The notes beneath the pieces are model-generated. The model did no database searches, was not told the DNA's origin, and worked only from the letters and a program-made list of their open reading frames with translations. Shown one piece after another: positions 1-9,103 of a stretch of DNA of 40,290 nt (position 1 is the first letter of the stretch; each line of letters begins with the position of its first letter). The stretch is from Terriglobus sp. Lineage in GTDB: Bacteria; Acidobacteriota; Terriglobia; Terriglobales; Acidobacteriaceae. A program made the translations under genes and the position numbers. The stretch lies in contig JAMFTB010000256.1 of the NCBI GenBank assembly GCA_026225595.1, forward strand, positions 1 through 40,290, given 5' to 3'.

Positions 1-727
1 CCTTGCCCCGCGCGCTTGCCAGCGTGGGCCAGTTGCCTGCCAGCACGGCTTCATTCAGCGTCTTGTAGCTGCCGCGCACATCATCTGGCGTAATCATTTC
101 CTTGGGCGAGAAGACGGAACGAATCTCCGCATCCAACGCGTCAAATGCGGCTGCGTTGAAGGGCTCCGGCACGGTCACCTGCACACCCGGACGCGGCTTG
201 CCTTCCTTCGTCTCCACCAGGATGAAGATGGGCACGTGGTTGGGGTGCGCCTTTGACCAGTCGCGCACCTGCTTCAGGCAACCAACAAAAATCTGGCAGC
301 TGCTGCGGTAGTCCACGTCCTGCACATGCAGAACCTTGAAGCCGGGCTTGTTCATGTCGCCATTGGGATCGAACGGCGGATCGGCCGGCAGACCCGCAGC
401 AGCCGCAGTGGCAGGGCCTGTCGGATGCGCGTAGAGGCCTCCCTTGGCATCGGCGTAGATGTCCAGCTCAATCTGCCGCACGCCCGCGTCAAACTGCCCC
501 GGCAGCGGACCATGCTGATAGTCCAGCCCCTTGTAGGCGTCTGCATACTTTTCCTGCCACAGCTTGGACTCGTTGGGCGCAATGCCCGTGTGGTAACTGT
601 TGTGCGTGCCGATGACCTGAATCTGGTTGATCTTTAGTTGATCAGAAGGCGACTGCGCGTATGCGGCAGCGAACGTGAGGGCAGCTAGTGGGAGAAGAGT
701 AAGAAGTCGCATGGCCTTCGCTTTCAT
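1..727 (-). CDS. Ca2+-dependent phosphoinositide-specific phospholipase C-like protein (3' end truncated by window edge)
   Basis: Manual reverse translation from ATG at 727 (alternative ATG at 712): MKAKAMRLLTLLPLAALTFAAAYAQSPSDQLKINQIQVIGTHNSYHTGIAPNESKLWQEKYADAYKGLDYQHGPLPGQFDAGVRQIELDIYAD...; signal peptide, GTHNSYH and RQIELDIYAD motifs typical of the family. Open at the left edge, hence absent from the ORF track. Confidence 0.8.
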   Translation of the reverse strand, partial: MKAKAMRLLTLLPLAALTFAAAYAQSPSDQLKINQIQVIGTHNSYHTGIAPNESKLWQEKYADAYKGLDYQHGPLPGQFDAGVRQIELDIYADAKGGLYAHPTGPATAAAAGLPADPPFDPNGDMNKPGFKVLHVQDVDYRSSCQIFVGCLKQVRDWSKAHPNHVPIFILVETKEGKPRPGVQVTVPEPFNAAAFDALDAEIRSVFSPKEMITPDDVRGSYKTLNEAVLAGNWPTLASARGK

Positions 728-885
728 GGTGGTGGAAATGTTGCGCGGGCCCACAGCCCGCATTTCGCGCTTTGCCCGAACGGGTTTGCTTTCGTGCCCT
801 CTGGTAATGGATTGACGGGGATGTTCCCCTGCAGATCCCTGCGCTTCGCTGCGAGATGACAACCCTATGCAAGAGAACCAGAGAC

Positions 886-1830
886 TTATGCGCGGAAGGG
901 CTTGCTGTAGTGCGTTGCCCACTCCACCAGGCCTGCGTTCATAAAGCGCCATGTGTTGCGGCGTGTGTCCACTTCCATCAGCATGTAGGCGTTGGGGTCG
1001 TAGCGCGTGGCGGCCATTACGTAATGCTGCGGGCCATAGGTGTGCGCGAAATCGATCCACTTATGCATGTGCCCTGAGACCACCAGTTGAATGGTGTCTG
1101 CATGTTTGCGCAGCAGAGGCTGCAAGCCGTAGTCCTTAAACTCTGTTGCCTGGTCCTGGATGAGCGGATAGTGGATGAAGACAAACGTGGGCTTGCGTTC
1201 TTCAAGCTGTGCCTGGAACCAGTTGAGCTGCGCCTCACCCAGCGAGCCGATGTTGGGATTGAAGTCTGCCGCCTTGTTGTCCTGCGTGCTGCCCAGAAAG
1301 TTATTCAGGTGGATGAATTTGTAGCCCTTGTAGTCCAGTGCGGAGTAGGGCTCTGCATTGTACTTTGCCTTGAACAGGCGATGGCTCATCTCACGCGGCA
1401 CGCGCTTCACATCGTAATCATGATTGCCGAAGCCCAGGTGCACGGGCGCTTTGAACTTATCGGTAATGGTCTTGGCGTGGTCAAGCCGCGTGGTGTTCTT
1501 AAAGTAGAAGTCGTAGTCCAGCGACGGGTAGTTGTGAAAGTAGTCGCCAATGAGAAAGACCTGTTCAATGGCCGGCGACAGGCTGTTGATCAAATCGCGC
1601 GCGTTGATGAGACGCGGCGTGGTGACAAGGATGCTCTCGTTGTCTTCCACGCCGTTCTCACTGCCCTTGACGTAAAAATCGTCAATGATGTGGCTGTCTG
1701 CGACGAGGGCAAAGTAGAACTTGTCAGGCGAGGCGGTTGCCCGCGCCTGCTCAGCCCAAAGCTTCTGGGTGAGCAGGCTGCCAAGCGACGCACTTGCTGC
1801 AAGGTTGCCGAACTGCCTTCTGTTAAGCAT
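886..1830 (-). CDS. Calcineurin-like metallophosphoesterase with N-terminal signal sequence (MLNRRQFGNLAASASLGSLL)
   Basis: ORF 314 aa; metallophosphoesterase motifs VADSH, GD(YFHN), GNHD, IHYP, GHMH in the expected order. Confidence 0.85.
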   Translation of the reverse strand: MLNRRQFGNLAASASLGSLLTQKLWAEQARATASPDKFYFALVADSHIIDDFYVKGSENGVEDNESILVTTPRLINARDLINSLSPAIEQVFLIGDYFHNYPSLDYDFYFKNTTRLDHAKTITDKFKAPVHLGFGNHDYDVKRVPREMSHRLFKAKYNAEPYSALDYKGYKFIHLNNFLGSTQDNKAADFNPNIGSLGEAQLNWFQAQLEERKPTFVFIHYPLIQDQATEFKDYGLQPLLRKHADTIQLVVSGHMHKWIDFAHTYGPQHYVMAATRYDPNAYMLMEVDTRRNTWRFMNAGLVEWATHYSKPFRA

Positions 1831-1883
1831 CTTCGTTGCCCTCGTTTGTTCGTGTTCGTGATGCGTTGATCGTAGAGCGTTGG

Positions 1884-4800
1884 TTAGAAAACAATCTTGC
1901 CTGCAAATTGAATCACACGTGCCGGGAAGGTGGACGCTGCGGTGACCGCACCAAAGCTGGTGGAACCCGGAGCGTAGGTGCTGCTGGCAGGGATCGCCAG
2001 GTTTACCTTGTTCAGGATGTTGAAGGCCTCCGCACGGAAGTCGAACGCCACACCCTGCTTGGGCATGAGAACGAAGACCTTGTGCAGGCCCATGTCCAGG
2101 TCATAGTACGGGTCAAAGCGAACCGAGTTACGACCCGCAGTGCCGTAGGGATGGTTGACATCCGGCAGGCTGAATGCCGCGGGGTTCAGGGCGAAGATGC
2201 CCTGGTTGCCCGGCAGGCGCACACGCTGCGACTTGGGAAGGACAGGATTCACGCCGGGGATCTGGTTGGGGCGCTGGTTGAGGATGGTGCTGACGGACTG
2301 GAAGGCGTTGGGCGAGTAGATGACGTTCACCGGCTGGCCGCTGTCCATGTTGTTGATGGCGGTCACCTGCCATCCACCCAGAACCTCCTGCATGATGAGC
2401 GGAGCGGTCGCACCGAATGCGCGGCCCTTGCCGTACGGCAGGTCATACACCACGGTGAGTGTTTCGTTCAGCGGCTGGTTGTAGCCCGATGGTCCGCGCT
2501 CGCCCAGGCCGTTGTTCTGCAGGTTAATGCGCGAGTTGTCACCGCTGTTGGTATCCAGGTGGCCGCTGGCGTTATCAATTGCGCGCGACCACGTGAACGA
2601 GTTCAGCAGGTACAGGCCGTGGCCTGCACGATGCTCCAACTTGGTCTGCAGACCGTTGTAGGAGAGGTAGCCCGCGGGCAGCGTCTCTTCAATGGTGGTG
2701 AAGGTCTTCAGCGGACGGCCAGCGTTGCCGCTGAGCTGGTTGATGCAGCCCGTGGTGACGCTGGCATTGCAGGTTGCAGTAACAGCATTGCCAACGGCCT
2801 GGTTGTAGTCAGACAGCACCTGGATCTTTACGCCATGCTCGCCTACGTACGACGCTTCAAACGTGGTGGATGGTCCAAACTGCTGCTGCACCGTGAGGTG
2901 CCAGGCCTGCACGTAGCCGGTGGGCAGGTTCTTGGGGATGTAGCGCGCCTGCGTGTTTGCATTGCTGGCCGCCGTTACCGTTGCAGGGCTGGTAAAGCCA
3001 TTGGGGAAGCCCTGCTGTGTGGTGCGGAAGCAAGGCGTTGGGTTGCTGGGGTCGTACGTTGCACCAGCCTGCGCCGTCGTGCACACGCCCAGGCCTGTGG
3101 TGGTGCCAAGGATGCCTTTGTTGGCGAATGCAGGCGACTGGTTGATGTTGGTGTTCACGATGGCAGGCAGGTTATAGACCAGCAGGTTCTCGCCACCTTC
3201 GCGGTTGAACTGCGCGTAGCTCAAACCGTAGCCCGCACGGATCACCGTCCTGGGTGTGACCGAGTAGGCAAGACCAATACGCGGAGCGAAGTTGTTCTTC
3301 TTCATGTTGACCAGCGCGCGGTTGTAGAGCGAACCGTTGGATGCGGTGATCAGCGAGTTGGTGGTGGGGTCAAAGTTGGCCAGCAGGTTGTTCTGCTCAT
3401 ACTGCGGCGTCACCAGTTCATAGCGCAGACCAACGTTCAGCGTGAGACGCGAGTCCACGCGGATATCGTCCTGCAGGTACATGTAGTTCATGCGCTGCTT
3501 CAGGTGAACGATGACGAAGTTGTTCAGCTGGAAGCTGTTCTGCGCGCCAAAGAGGAAGTCGGCAAGCGCAACGCCGTTCTTGGTGCCCTGGTCCGCCGCG
3601 CTCAGCGTGGTGGCGTTGGTGCCGGTGTAGCTGAAGCCGCCGTTATAGGTGCTCTGTCCATAGGTGGGGTTGAAGTCGTCGATCTCAGTATTGATCGCCT
3701 GGAATTCGTAACCCATCTTGTAGGTGCTGCGGCCCTTGATCAGCGTGTAGTTGACCTTGGGGTTCCATACCGTTGGGTTCTGGAACTGTGGGTTGCTGGT
3801 CTGGTTGCCGAACTGCGTGTAGTTGTTGACGGCCTGACCATTCAAGCTGCGCGTCACGATGGGATCCGTCGGCAGGCCGGGGATACCGTTCATCAGGCTG
3901 GGCAGGTTTGCACCATAGGGGCTCTTGCCACCGTCGGTGTGGGTATATGCGAAACGCGCATCCAGAATGGAGTTCTGGCTGAAGATGTGCGTCACGCCAC
4001 CGGCAATCTGCCGGTTGAAGATGTGCACGGTGCCGTTGGCGTTACCACCGGCAGGTCCCTGGATAGCCGGTGGCGACAAAATGTTGTCGTTGTGTTCGCT
4101 GTAACGGACGAACATGTTCGTCTTCTGGTTGAAGGTGTGGTCTACGCGGACGTCGCCCTTGTCGTCGGTGATGGGGTCAGCCGGCAACGAAGCGTAGTTG
4201 TTGGTGAAGGGGCCGCCTGCAACGTTGGGCGCGGGCAGCGCAGCAAGCACGCCCTTGGCAAACGCCGTTGCCGCCGGATCGCCAAAGGGAATGACGCCGT
4301 TGGAGTAGTTCTGGCCCGTGAGCGGGTTGGTGATGGAGAGGGGTGCGCCAGCCGAGGTGAGGAAGGTGTAACCACCCTTGGACACGGCCAGCGGGCTGGT
4401 GCCGTTCTGGTCCGCGGTGGGCACGGTTGCCTGCATGATGGCGCGCGTTACCTGGCGGGTACCTTCATAGTCTGCGAAGAAGAAGGTGTGATCCTTCCAG
4501 ATGGGGCCGCCAAAGGTGCCGCCAAACTGGTTGCGGATGAGCACTGGCTTCTGCGGCTTGCCGGTGAGCAGGTTGGTGGGCGGCGTAAACGGTCCAATGG
4601 CGTTGAGCGCGGTGTTGCGGATGTAGTCATACGCCTTGCCGTGGAACTGGTTGCTGCCGCTGCGGATGCTTACGTTGATGACAGCGCCGGCCGAACGGCC
4701 ATACTCCGCGCTGTAGTTGTCCGTAACCACCTTGAACTCGTTGATGGCATCGGGCGAGGGCTGCATGGCCTGGTTGGAGAAGCCCTGGTTTGATGTGCCG

Positions 4801-5429
4801 TAGGCGTTGTTGTCGATACCGTCCAGCAGGAAGTTGTTGAACTCGCTGCGCTGGCCGTTGACATTAAAGCTGGCGTCGCGGCTGGAGTCTGTACCGTTCT
4901 GCAGCAGGTTGCGGCGGACGCCGGGGACCAGCGCTGCCAGATCGGCGTAGGCGCGGCCGTTCAGCGGCATGTTCTCCACTTCACGGGTGCCGATGACCTG
5001 GCCGCGTTCGCTGTTGTCCGTCTCCAGCAGCTGGGCTGCGTCGGTTACCGTCACCACCTCGGCGACGCTGCCGTTCTTCAGGGCCACATCCACACGCTGG
5101 TGGGCGCCTACCTGCACGGTAAAGGGAGCCGTTGCGGTGGTGTTGAAGCCCTGGTCCTGGGCGGTGACGATGTAGCGGCCCAGAACAACGTCCGTGAACT
5201 GGTAAGCACCCTGGCCGTCGGTCTTCACCGTTACCTGGGTCTTTTTGTCTTGGTTCTGCAGCGTGACGGTGGCGTTGGGAATGGCTGCGCCCGATGCGTC
5301 ACGGACATAGCCCAGAACGCTGGCCGTATCAAACTGCGCATGCAGACGGAGCGGGCTAAGGAACAGAAGAAAGAGGATTGCGGCAAGGAACCGGTTGCGT
5401 TTCACGTGGGTCTCCAGGAAAAGCAGCAA
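1884..5429 (-). CDS. TonB-dependent receptor, Oar-like, with N-terminal carboxypeptidase-regulatory-like domain
   Basis: ORF 1181 aa; signal peptide, VLGYVRDASGAAIPNATVTLQNQ (CarboxypepD_reg-like), plug domain NMPLNGRAYADLAALVPGV, LLDGIDNN, C-terminal beta-strand ending in F. Confidence 0.93.
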   Translation of the reverse strand: MLLFLETHVKRNRFLAAILFLLFLSPLRLHAQFDTASVLGYVRDASGAAIPNATVTLQNQDKKTQVTVKTDGQGAYQFTDVVLGRYIVTAQDQGFNTTATAPFTVQVGAHQRVDVALKNGSVAEVVTVTDAAQLLETDNSERGQVIGTREVENMPLNGRAYADLAALVPGVRRNLLQNGTDSSRDASFNVNGQRSEFNNFLLDGIDNNAYGTSNQGFSNQAMQPSPDAINEFKVVTDNYSAEYGRSAGAVINVSIRSGSNQFHGKAYDYIRNTALNAIGPFTPPTNLLTGKPQKPVLIRNQFGGTFGGPIWKDHTFFFADYEGTRQVTRAIMQATVPTADQNGTSPLAVSKGGYTFLTSAGAPLSITNPLTGQNYSNGVIPFGDPAATAFAKGVLAALPAPNVAGGPFTNNYASLPADPITDDKGDVRVDHTFNQKTNMFVRYSEHNDNILSPPAIQGPAGGNANGTVHIFNRQIAGGVTHIFSQNSILDARFAYTHTDGGKSPYGANLPSLMNGIPGLPTDPIVTRSLNGQAVNNYTQFGNQTSNPQFQNPTVWNPKVNYTLIKGRSTYKMGYEFQAINTEIDDFNPTYGQSTYNGGFSYTGTNATTLSAADQGTKNGVALADFLFGAQNSFQLNNFVIVHLKQRMNYMYLQDDIRVDSRLTLNVGLRYELVTPQYEQNNLLANFDPTTNSLITASNGSLYNRALVNMKKNNFAPRIGLAYSVTPRTVIRAGYGLSYAQFNREGGENLLVYNLPAIVNTNINQSPAFANKGILGTTTGLGVCTTAQAGATYDPSNPTPCFRTTQQGFPNGFTSPATVTAASNANTQARYIPKNLPTGYVQAWHLTVQQQFGPSTTFEASYVGEHGVKIQVLSDYNQAVGNAVTATCNASVTTGCINQLSGNAGRPLKTFTTIEETLPAGYLSYNGLQTKLEHRAGHGLYLLNSFTWSRAIDNASGHLDTNSGDNSRINLQNNGLGERGPSGYNQPLNETLTVVYDLPYGKGRAFGATAPLIMQEVLGGWQVTAINNMDSGQPVNVIYSPNAFQSVSTILNQRPNQIPGVNPVLPKSQRVRLPGNQGIFALNPAAFSLPDVNHPYGTAGRNSVRFDPYYDLDMGLHKVFVLMPKQGVAFDFRAEAFNILNKVNLAIPASSTYAPGSTSFGAVTAASTFPARVIQFAGKIVF

Positions 5430-5572
5430 TAGCTGCGGGCGTTAAAAGTCCGGGTCGCATGTGGATCGCGGCTCCGGCAACCTAGGGTTTGGTAAGCACA
5501 TGATGGGCGTGCGCGGAGAGGTAAAAAAGGGTGCAGGCGACAGGTGGGCGGCTTTTACACGGTGCATACACC

Positions 5573-5600
5573 CCTGTTAAGTTCAATTATTTTCAACAGG
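5573..5600. promoter_or_regulatory. Candidate operator: CCTGTT-N16-AACAGG inverted repeat in an AT-rich divergent intergenic region
   Basis: cctgttaagttcaattattttcaacagg; lies between the TonB receptor (-) and the membrane regulator (+). Confidence 0.35.
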
Positions 5601-5663
5601 TTAGAGATATTTTAGTGACACCTGATTTACGGGATTTTCACCTCCCGCGCGTAGGTTAAGCGC

Positions 5664-7157
5664 ATGGAAACTCCCCGCAAAGGGCCTTCCGGCATCCGGC
5701 CGGCGGCACTTCGAACAGGTACAGACGGGTACGGCGAACCCTCTGCTTCAGGCGGGGGCGTGGCTTTGTTACAAGCCGAGCCGGAGCAGCCGCGCGACTT
5801 CTACTCCACGGAGGAGTGGCAGCTGGCCTGCCGCGTTGCCGCGAGCAAGGGCCTTTCCAAGTCAGAGTTGCTGCCAAAGTTCCTGTTACATATCTGCGAA
5901 CTTTCGCTGCGCGGCCGGGCCGACGAGATTACCGAGCAGCGCATTGGCACACAGATTTTTAACCGGCCGCCGGACTACAACCCCGGCGAGGACAACATCG
6001 TCCGCAGCTATGCGCGCACCATGCGCAAGCGGCTGGACGACTACTTTGACCACGAGGGCCGCCACGAACGGATGCGCATCCATATTCCGCGTGGAGGCTA
6101 TGTGCCGGTGTTTGAGCCAGCGCACGGCATTGGCCGCGTGGATGCGCGGAAGCTCCGGGAGCCGATGATCTCCGGGTTCCAGGCCACGCAGCAGCCGGCC
6201 TTTGCCGATCTGTTAGAAGTTCTGGAAGTGCAGGCTGTGCCTCCCCTGCGGCCTGCAATCGCTGCAGGAGCTGTGCGTCAGGTACGCCGTCCCACGCTGG
6301 CATCGCTATGGGTGGTTGCGCTGATTGCAATGATTGTGGGCGCCCTGCTGGCCACCGCTGGCTGGCTGAAGTGGACGGCAATCAAGACAAGCCACGAGCG
6401 GAGTGCGGCACACGCAATCTGGTCGCAGCTATTTCAGCCCAACCGCAACATGCTGATTGTGCCGGCAGACAGCGGCCTGGGGATCCTTGAAAATCTCAGC
6501 AAGCACGCCGTCACGGTGGAACAGTATGCCAACGGGAGTTATCTCGAGCAGATGCCGCTGCCGCCCGGCATTGATCAGGGCAACTTTGACGACCTTGGCC
6601 GCCAACGCTACACGAGCGTGGCGGATCTGGACATTGCAGCGAAGCTGGCCCGCCTGCCGGAGTACATCCCCAGCCGCGCGCAGATACGCTACCCGCGCGG
6701 CGTGATGGCGGATGACCTGAAAGAGTCCAATGCCATCCTCATCGGGTCAAAACACACCAACCCGTGGGTAATGCTGTTTGAGAAGGGCATGAACTTTACG
6801 CTGGAGTACACCTCCACCGTGGACGAGTCGTACATCGTGAATCATTCGCCCCGTACAGGAGAGCAAAAGATTTATCGCAACGGTGCGCGCGATTCCTCAA
6901 GCCCAACCTACGGCGTGATTGCCTATCTGCCCAGCCTGGATGCCAGTGGCCATGTGCTGATTATTGAAGGCCTGAACATGGCCGCAACCGAAGCTGCGGC
7001 AGAGATTCTATTCAACGAAAAGATGATTGGCCCAGTGCTGCAGCGCGCAAAGCTGCCGGACGGCACGCTGCGTCCGTTTGAGTTGCTGGTGGAGACCAAG
7101 AGTGTGGGCGCAACATCGCCCGGCGCACAGATCATTGACACCCGCATCCACGAATAA
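5664..7157 (+). CDS. Membrane-anchored protein with N-terminal winged-helix-like domain, one TM helix and C-terminal extracytoplasmic domain (ToxR/CadC-like architecture)
   Basis: ORF 497 aa; EITEQRIGTQIF...DNIVRSYARTMRKRLDDYF...IHIPRGGYVPVFEP resembles the recognition-helix/wing layout of OmpR/ToxR domains; TM segment LASLWVVALIAMIVGALLATAGWL. Confidence 0.65.
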   Translation: METPRKGPSGIRPAALRTGTDGYGEPSASGGGVALLQAEPEQPRDFYSTEEWQLACRVAASKGLSKSELLPKFLLHICELSLRGRADEITEQRIGTQIFNRPPDYNPGEDNIVRSYARTMRKRLDDYFDHEGRHERMRIHIPRGGYVPVFEPAHGIGRVDARKLREPMISGFQATQQPAFADLLEVLEVQAVPPLRPAIAAGAVRQVRRPTLASLWVVALIAMIVGALLATAGWLKWTAIKTSHERSAAHAIWSQLFQPNRNMLIVPADSGLGILENLSKHAVTVEQYANGSYLEQMPLPPGIDQGNFDDLGRQRYTSVADLDIAAKLARLPEYIPSRAQIRYPRGVMADDLKESNAILIGSKHTNPWVMLFEKGMNFTLEYTSTVDESYIVNHSPRTGEQKIYRNGARDSSSPTYGVIAYLPSLDASGHVLIIEGLNMAATEAAAEILFNEKMIGPVLQRAKLPDGTLRPFELLVETKSVGATSPGAQIIDTRIHE

Positions 7158-7178
7158 CCCACCCGCATACACGAATAA
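7140..7178 (+). repeat. Two tandem copies (21-nt period) of acccgcatMcacgaataa, duplicating the C-terminal codons and stop codon
   Basis: acccgcatccacgaataa (7140-7157) and acccgcatacacgaataa (7161-7178). Confidence 0.85.
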
Positions 7179-7232
7179 GCCCGCGTATTCAAGGACTCCC
7201 ATCCGCACGCGGAACATGAGAAAGTCGTACTT

Positions 7233-7631
7233 ATGGGTACGACGATGACACCCGGAAATCAGGAGCTGACAGTCCTGGTGATTGACGACCGTGAGGCTCA
7301 TGCGCAGGGGCTGGCGGAACTGCTGGAACTGTCGGGCTTCCGGTCGATGTACGCGCTTACCGGCACGGATGGCCTATCCGCCGCGCGCACGGAAAATGTT
7401 GACGCAATTTTGCTGGACCTGAACCTGCCCGACATGAGCGGCTACGATGTATGCACCGCTCTGCGCGCACAGCCGGAGACGAAGAACATTGCCGTCATCT
7501 TCCACACCGCGGAACGTTCCATGAACCAGAGCACGCAGGCGGATGCCTTCCTGACCTATCCCATTGCGACGGAGCATATCTGCACCGTGATCCGCGGATG
7601 TATTGCAAAGCGCGCTCACAGCGAATCGTAA
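7233..7631 (+). CDS. Stand-alone response regulator receiver-domain protein
   Basis: ORF 132 aa; VIDDREAH, LLDLNLPDMSGYDVC, HTAERS; no output domain. Confidence 0.85.
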   Translation: MGTTMTPGNQELTVLVIDDREAHAQGLAELLELSGFRSMYALTGTDGLSAARTENVDAILLDLNLPDMSGYDVCTALRAQPETKNIAVIFHTAERSMNQSTQADAFLTYPIATEHICTVIRGCIAKRAHSES

Positions 7632-7652
7632 GGGCACGCTAAAGGCGTGCCC
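7631..7652. terminator. Hairpin between convergent genes, probable bidirectional terminator
   Basis: agggcacgc-taaa-ggcgtgccct: perfect inverted repeat just after the receiver stop codon. Confidence 0.6.
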
Positions 7653-7727
7653 TCACGAATGCCGATTCTGTCTGCAAAAGTAAGCCGCGATCGCTGCGTA
7701 CTGCTTTTAGCATCAAACTCTCAGGGT

Positions 7728-9101
7728 TTAAACAGCGACTGCAGCGGGAGCTTCTGCCTTCTGGAAGTTCATGCGGATACCGTTTTTTGGCCGCAGGATC
7801 ACCATGGCGCGCTCTTCAATGGTCTGGCCGGGCTGCACGTCAAACTCATACCGACGCAGCACTTCACTCAGGATCATGAGGATCTGCAGCATGGCGTAGT
7901 GCAGGCCGATGCAGCCGCGCGGGCCGCCGCCGAATGGGAAGTACGTGAACGGGATGCGCAGCTTGTCGTTGCCCTTGATGAAGCGTGTCTCGTCAAACTC
8001 GTTCGCGTTGGGCCAGTGCGCCGGCGCGTGGTGCGCTCCGTACACATACACAATCACGGTTGAGCCTGCGGGGATGACGGTGTCACCCACGCGGTCATCC
8101 GCGATGGCTTCGCGATCAATCATCCAGAACGGTGGATAGAGCCGCAACGACTCCTGCATCACCTGCGTGGAGTATTCCAGCTTGGGCACGTCGGCATGAC
8201 CCAGCGGACGGTCTCCCAGCACGGCATCAAACTCCTCGCGCATGCGTTGCAGCACGTCGGGCCGCGAGCTGAGCAGATACAGCAGCCACGACAGCGAGTT
8301 GGACGACGTCTCATGCCCGGCGACGAGCAGCTGCATGCTCTCGCTCAGGATGAGTTCGTCGGGCATGCCTTCGCCGTCGGTGTAGCGCGCGTCCAGCAGC
8401 GTCTGCAGCAGATCGTCTGCGGGTGGTTCGTTGCGGCGGCGCTTGATGTCTGCCATCAGCACGGCGTCAGCCTTGGCGCGCATCTCGTCGTGCTTGCGCA
8501 GGTCACCGGAGATTTCAAACCACGGGTTCAGATACGGCTGCAGCGTCTGCTTGACGATGAATTCCTGCACGGTGCAGATGGTGTCGCTGACCAGCGCAAT
8601 GTCCTGCTCCTGCAGCCGCGCGCCAAATAACGAACGCGCCACCATGGAGAAGGTGATCTCCATCATGTGCGGGTAGATGTCCACGGAGCCCTTCGCGATT
8701 TCGCTGTCAAAGCGTCGCAGCGAATCTGCAAGCGAGTCCTGCATGATGGCGGAGAGCGCATCAAGCTGCTTGGGGCTGAAGCCCTTCTGGATGAGGCGGC
8801 GCTGTGTCTTCCACGCTTCGCCTTCCGTGGTGAGCAGGCCCTTGCCCAGGAAGTGGCCCATCCGCTTCACCTGGATGTCGGACTTGTGATAATTCTCGTG
8901 ATTCGTCTTGAGCACATGCTGGATGACGGCCGGGTCAATGGTGACGATGGCCTCTTTCAGGCCTCCGAGGTAGAAGCGGAAGGTGTCGCCAAACTCCGCG
9001 TTGTACTTGCCCAGAATCGTCAGCGGGTTCTGAAACATGGCGGCTGATTCCGCAAAAGAGCGAAGCCGGGAGACCGCGGGAATCGACGTCTGTGTGGCCA
9101 T
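7728..9101 (-). CDS. Cytochrome P450
   Basis: ORF 457 aa; I-helix LLVAGHETSSNS, ESLRLYPP (ExxR), heme-binding FPFGGGPRGCIG. Confidence 0.95.
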   Translation of the reverse strand: MATQTSIPAVSRLRSFAESAAMFQNPLTILGKYNAEFGDTFRFYLGGLKEAIVTIDPAVIQHVLKTNHENYHKSDIQVKRMGHFLGKGLLTTEGEAWKTQRRLIQKGFSPKQLDALSAIMQDSLADSLRRFDSEIAKGSVDIYPHMMEITFSMVARSLFGARLQEQDIALVSDTICTVQEFIVKQTLQPYLNPWFEISGDLRKHDEMRAKADAVLMADIKRRRNEPPADDLLQTLLDARYTDGEGMPDELILSESMQLLVAGHETSSNSLSWLLYLLSSRPDVLQRMREEFDAVLGDRPLGHADVPKLEYSTQVMQESLRLYPPFWMIDREAIADDRVGDTVIPAGSTVIVYVYGAHHAPAHWPNANEFDETRFIKGNDKLRIPFTYFPFGGGPRGCIGLHYAMLQILMILSEVLRRYEFDVQPGQTIEERAMVILRPKNGIRMNFQKAEAPAAVAV

Positions 9102-9103
9102 GT

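Noticed and set aside
745-761. GCGGGC-CCACA-GCCCGC hairpin between phosphoesterase and PI-PLC genes
   Set aside because: Short GC-rich stem without a T tract; could be incidental in high-GC DNA, so not called as a terminator or attenuator.
1836-4793. 985-aa plus-strand ORF
   Set aside because: Fully antisense to the well-supported TonB receptor; composition is that of a high-GC shadow frame and no family motif was recognised.
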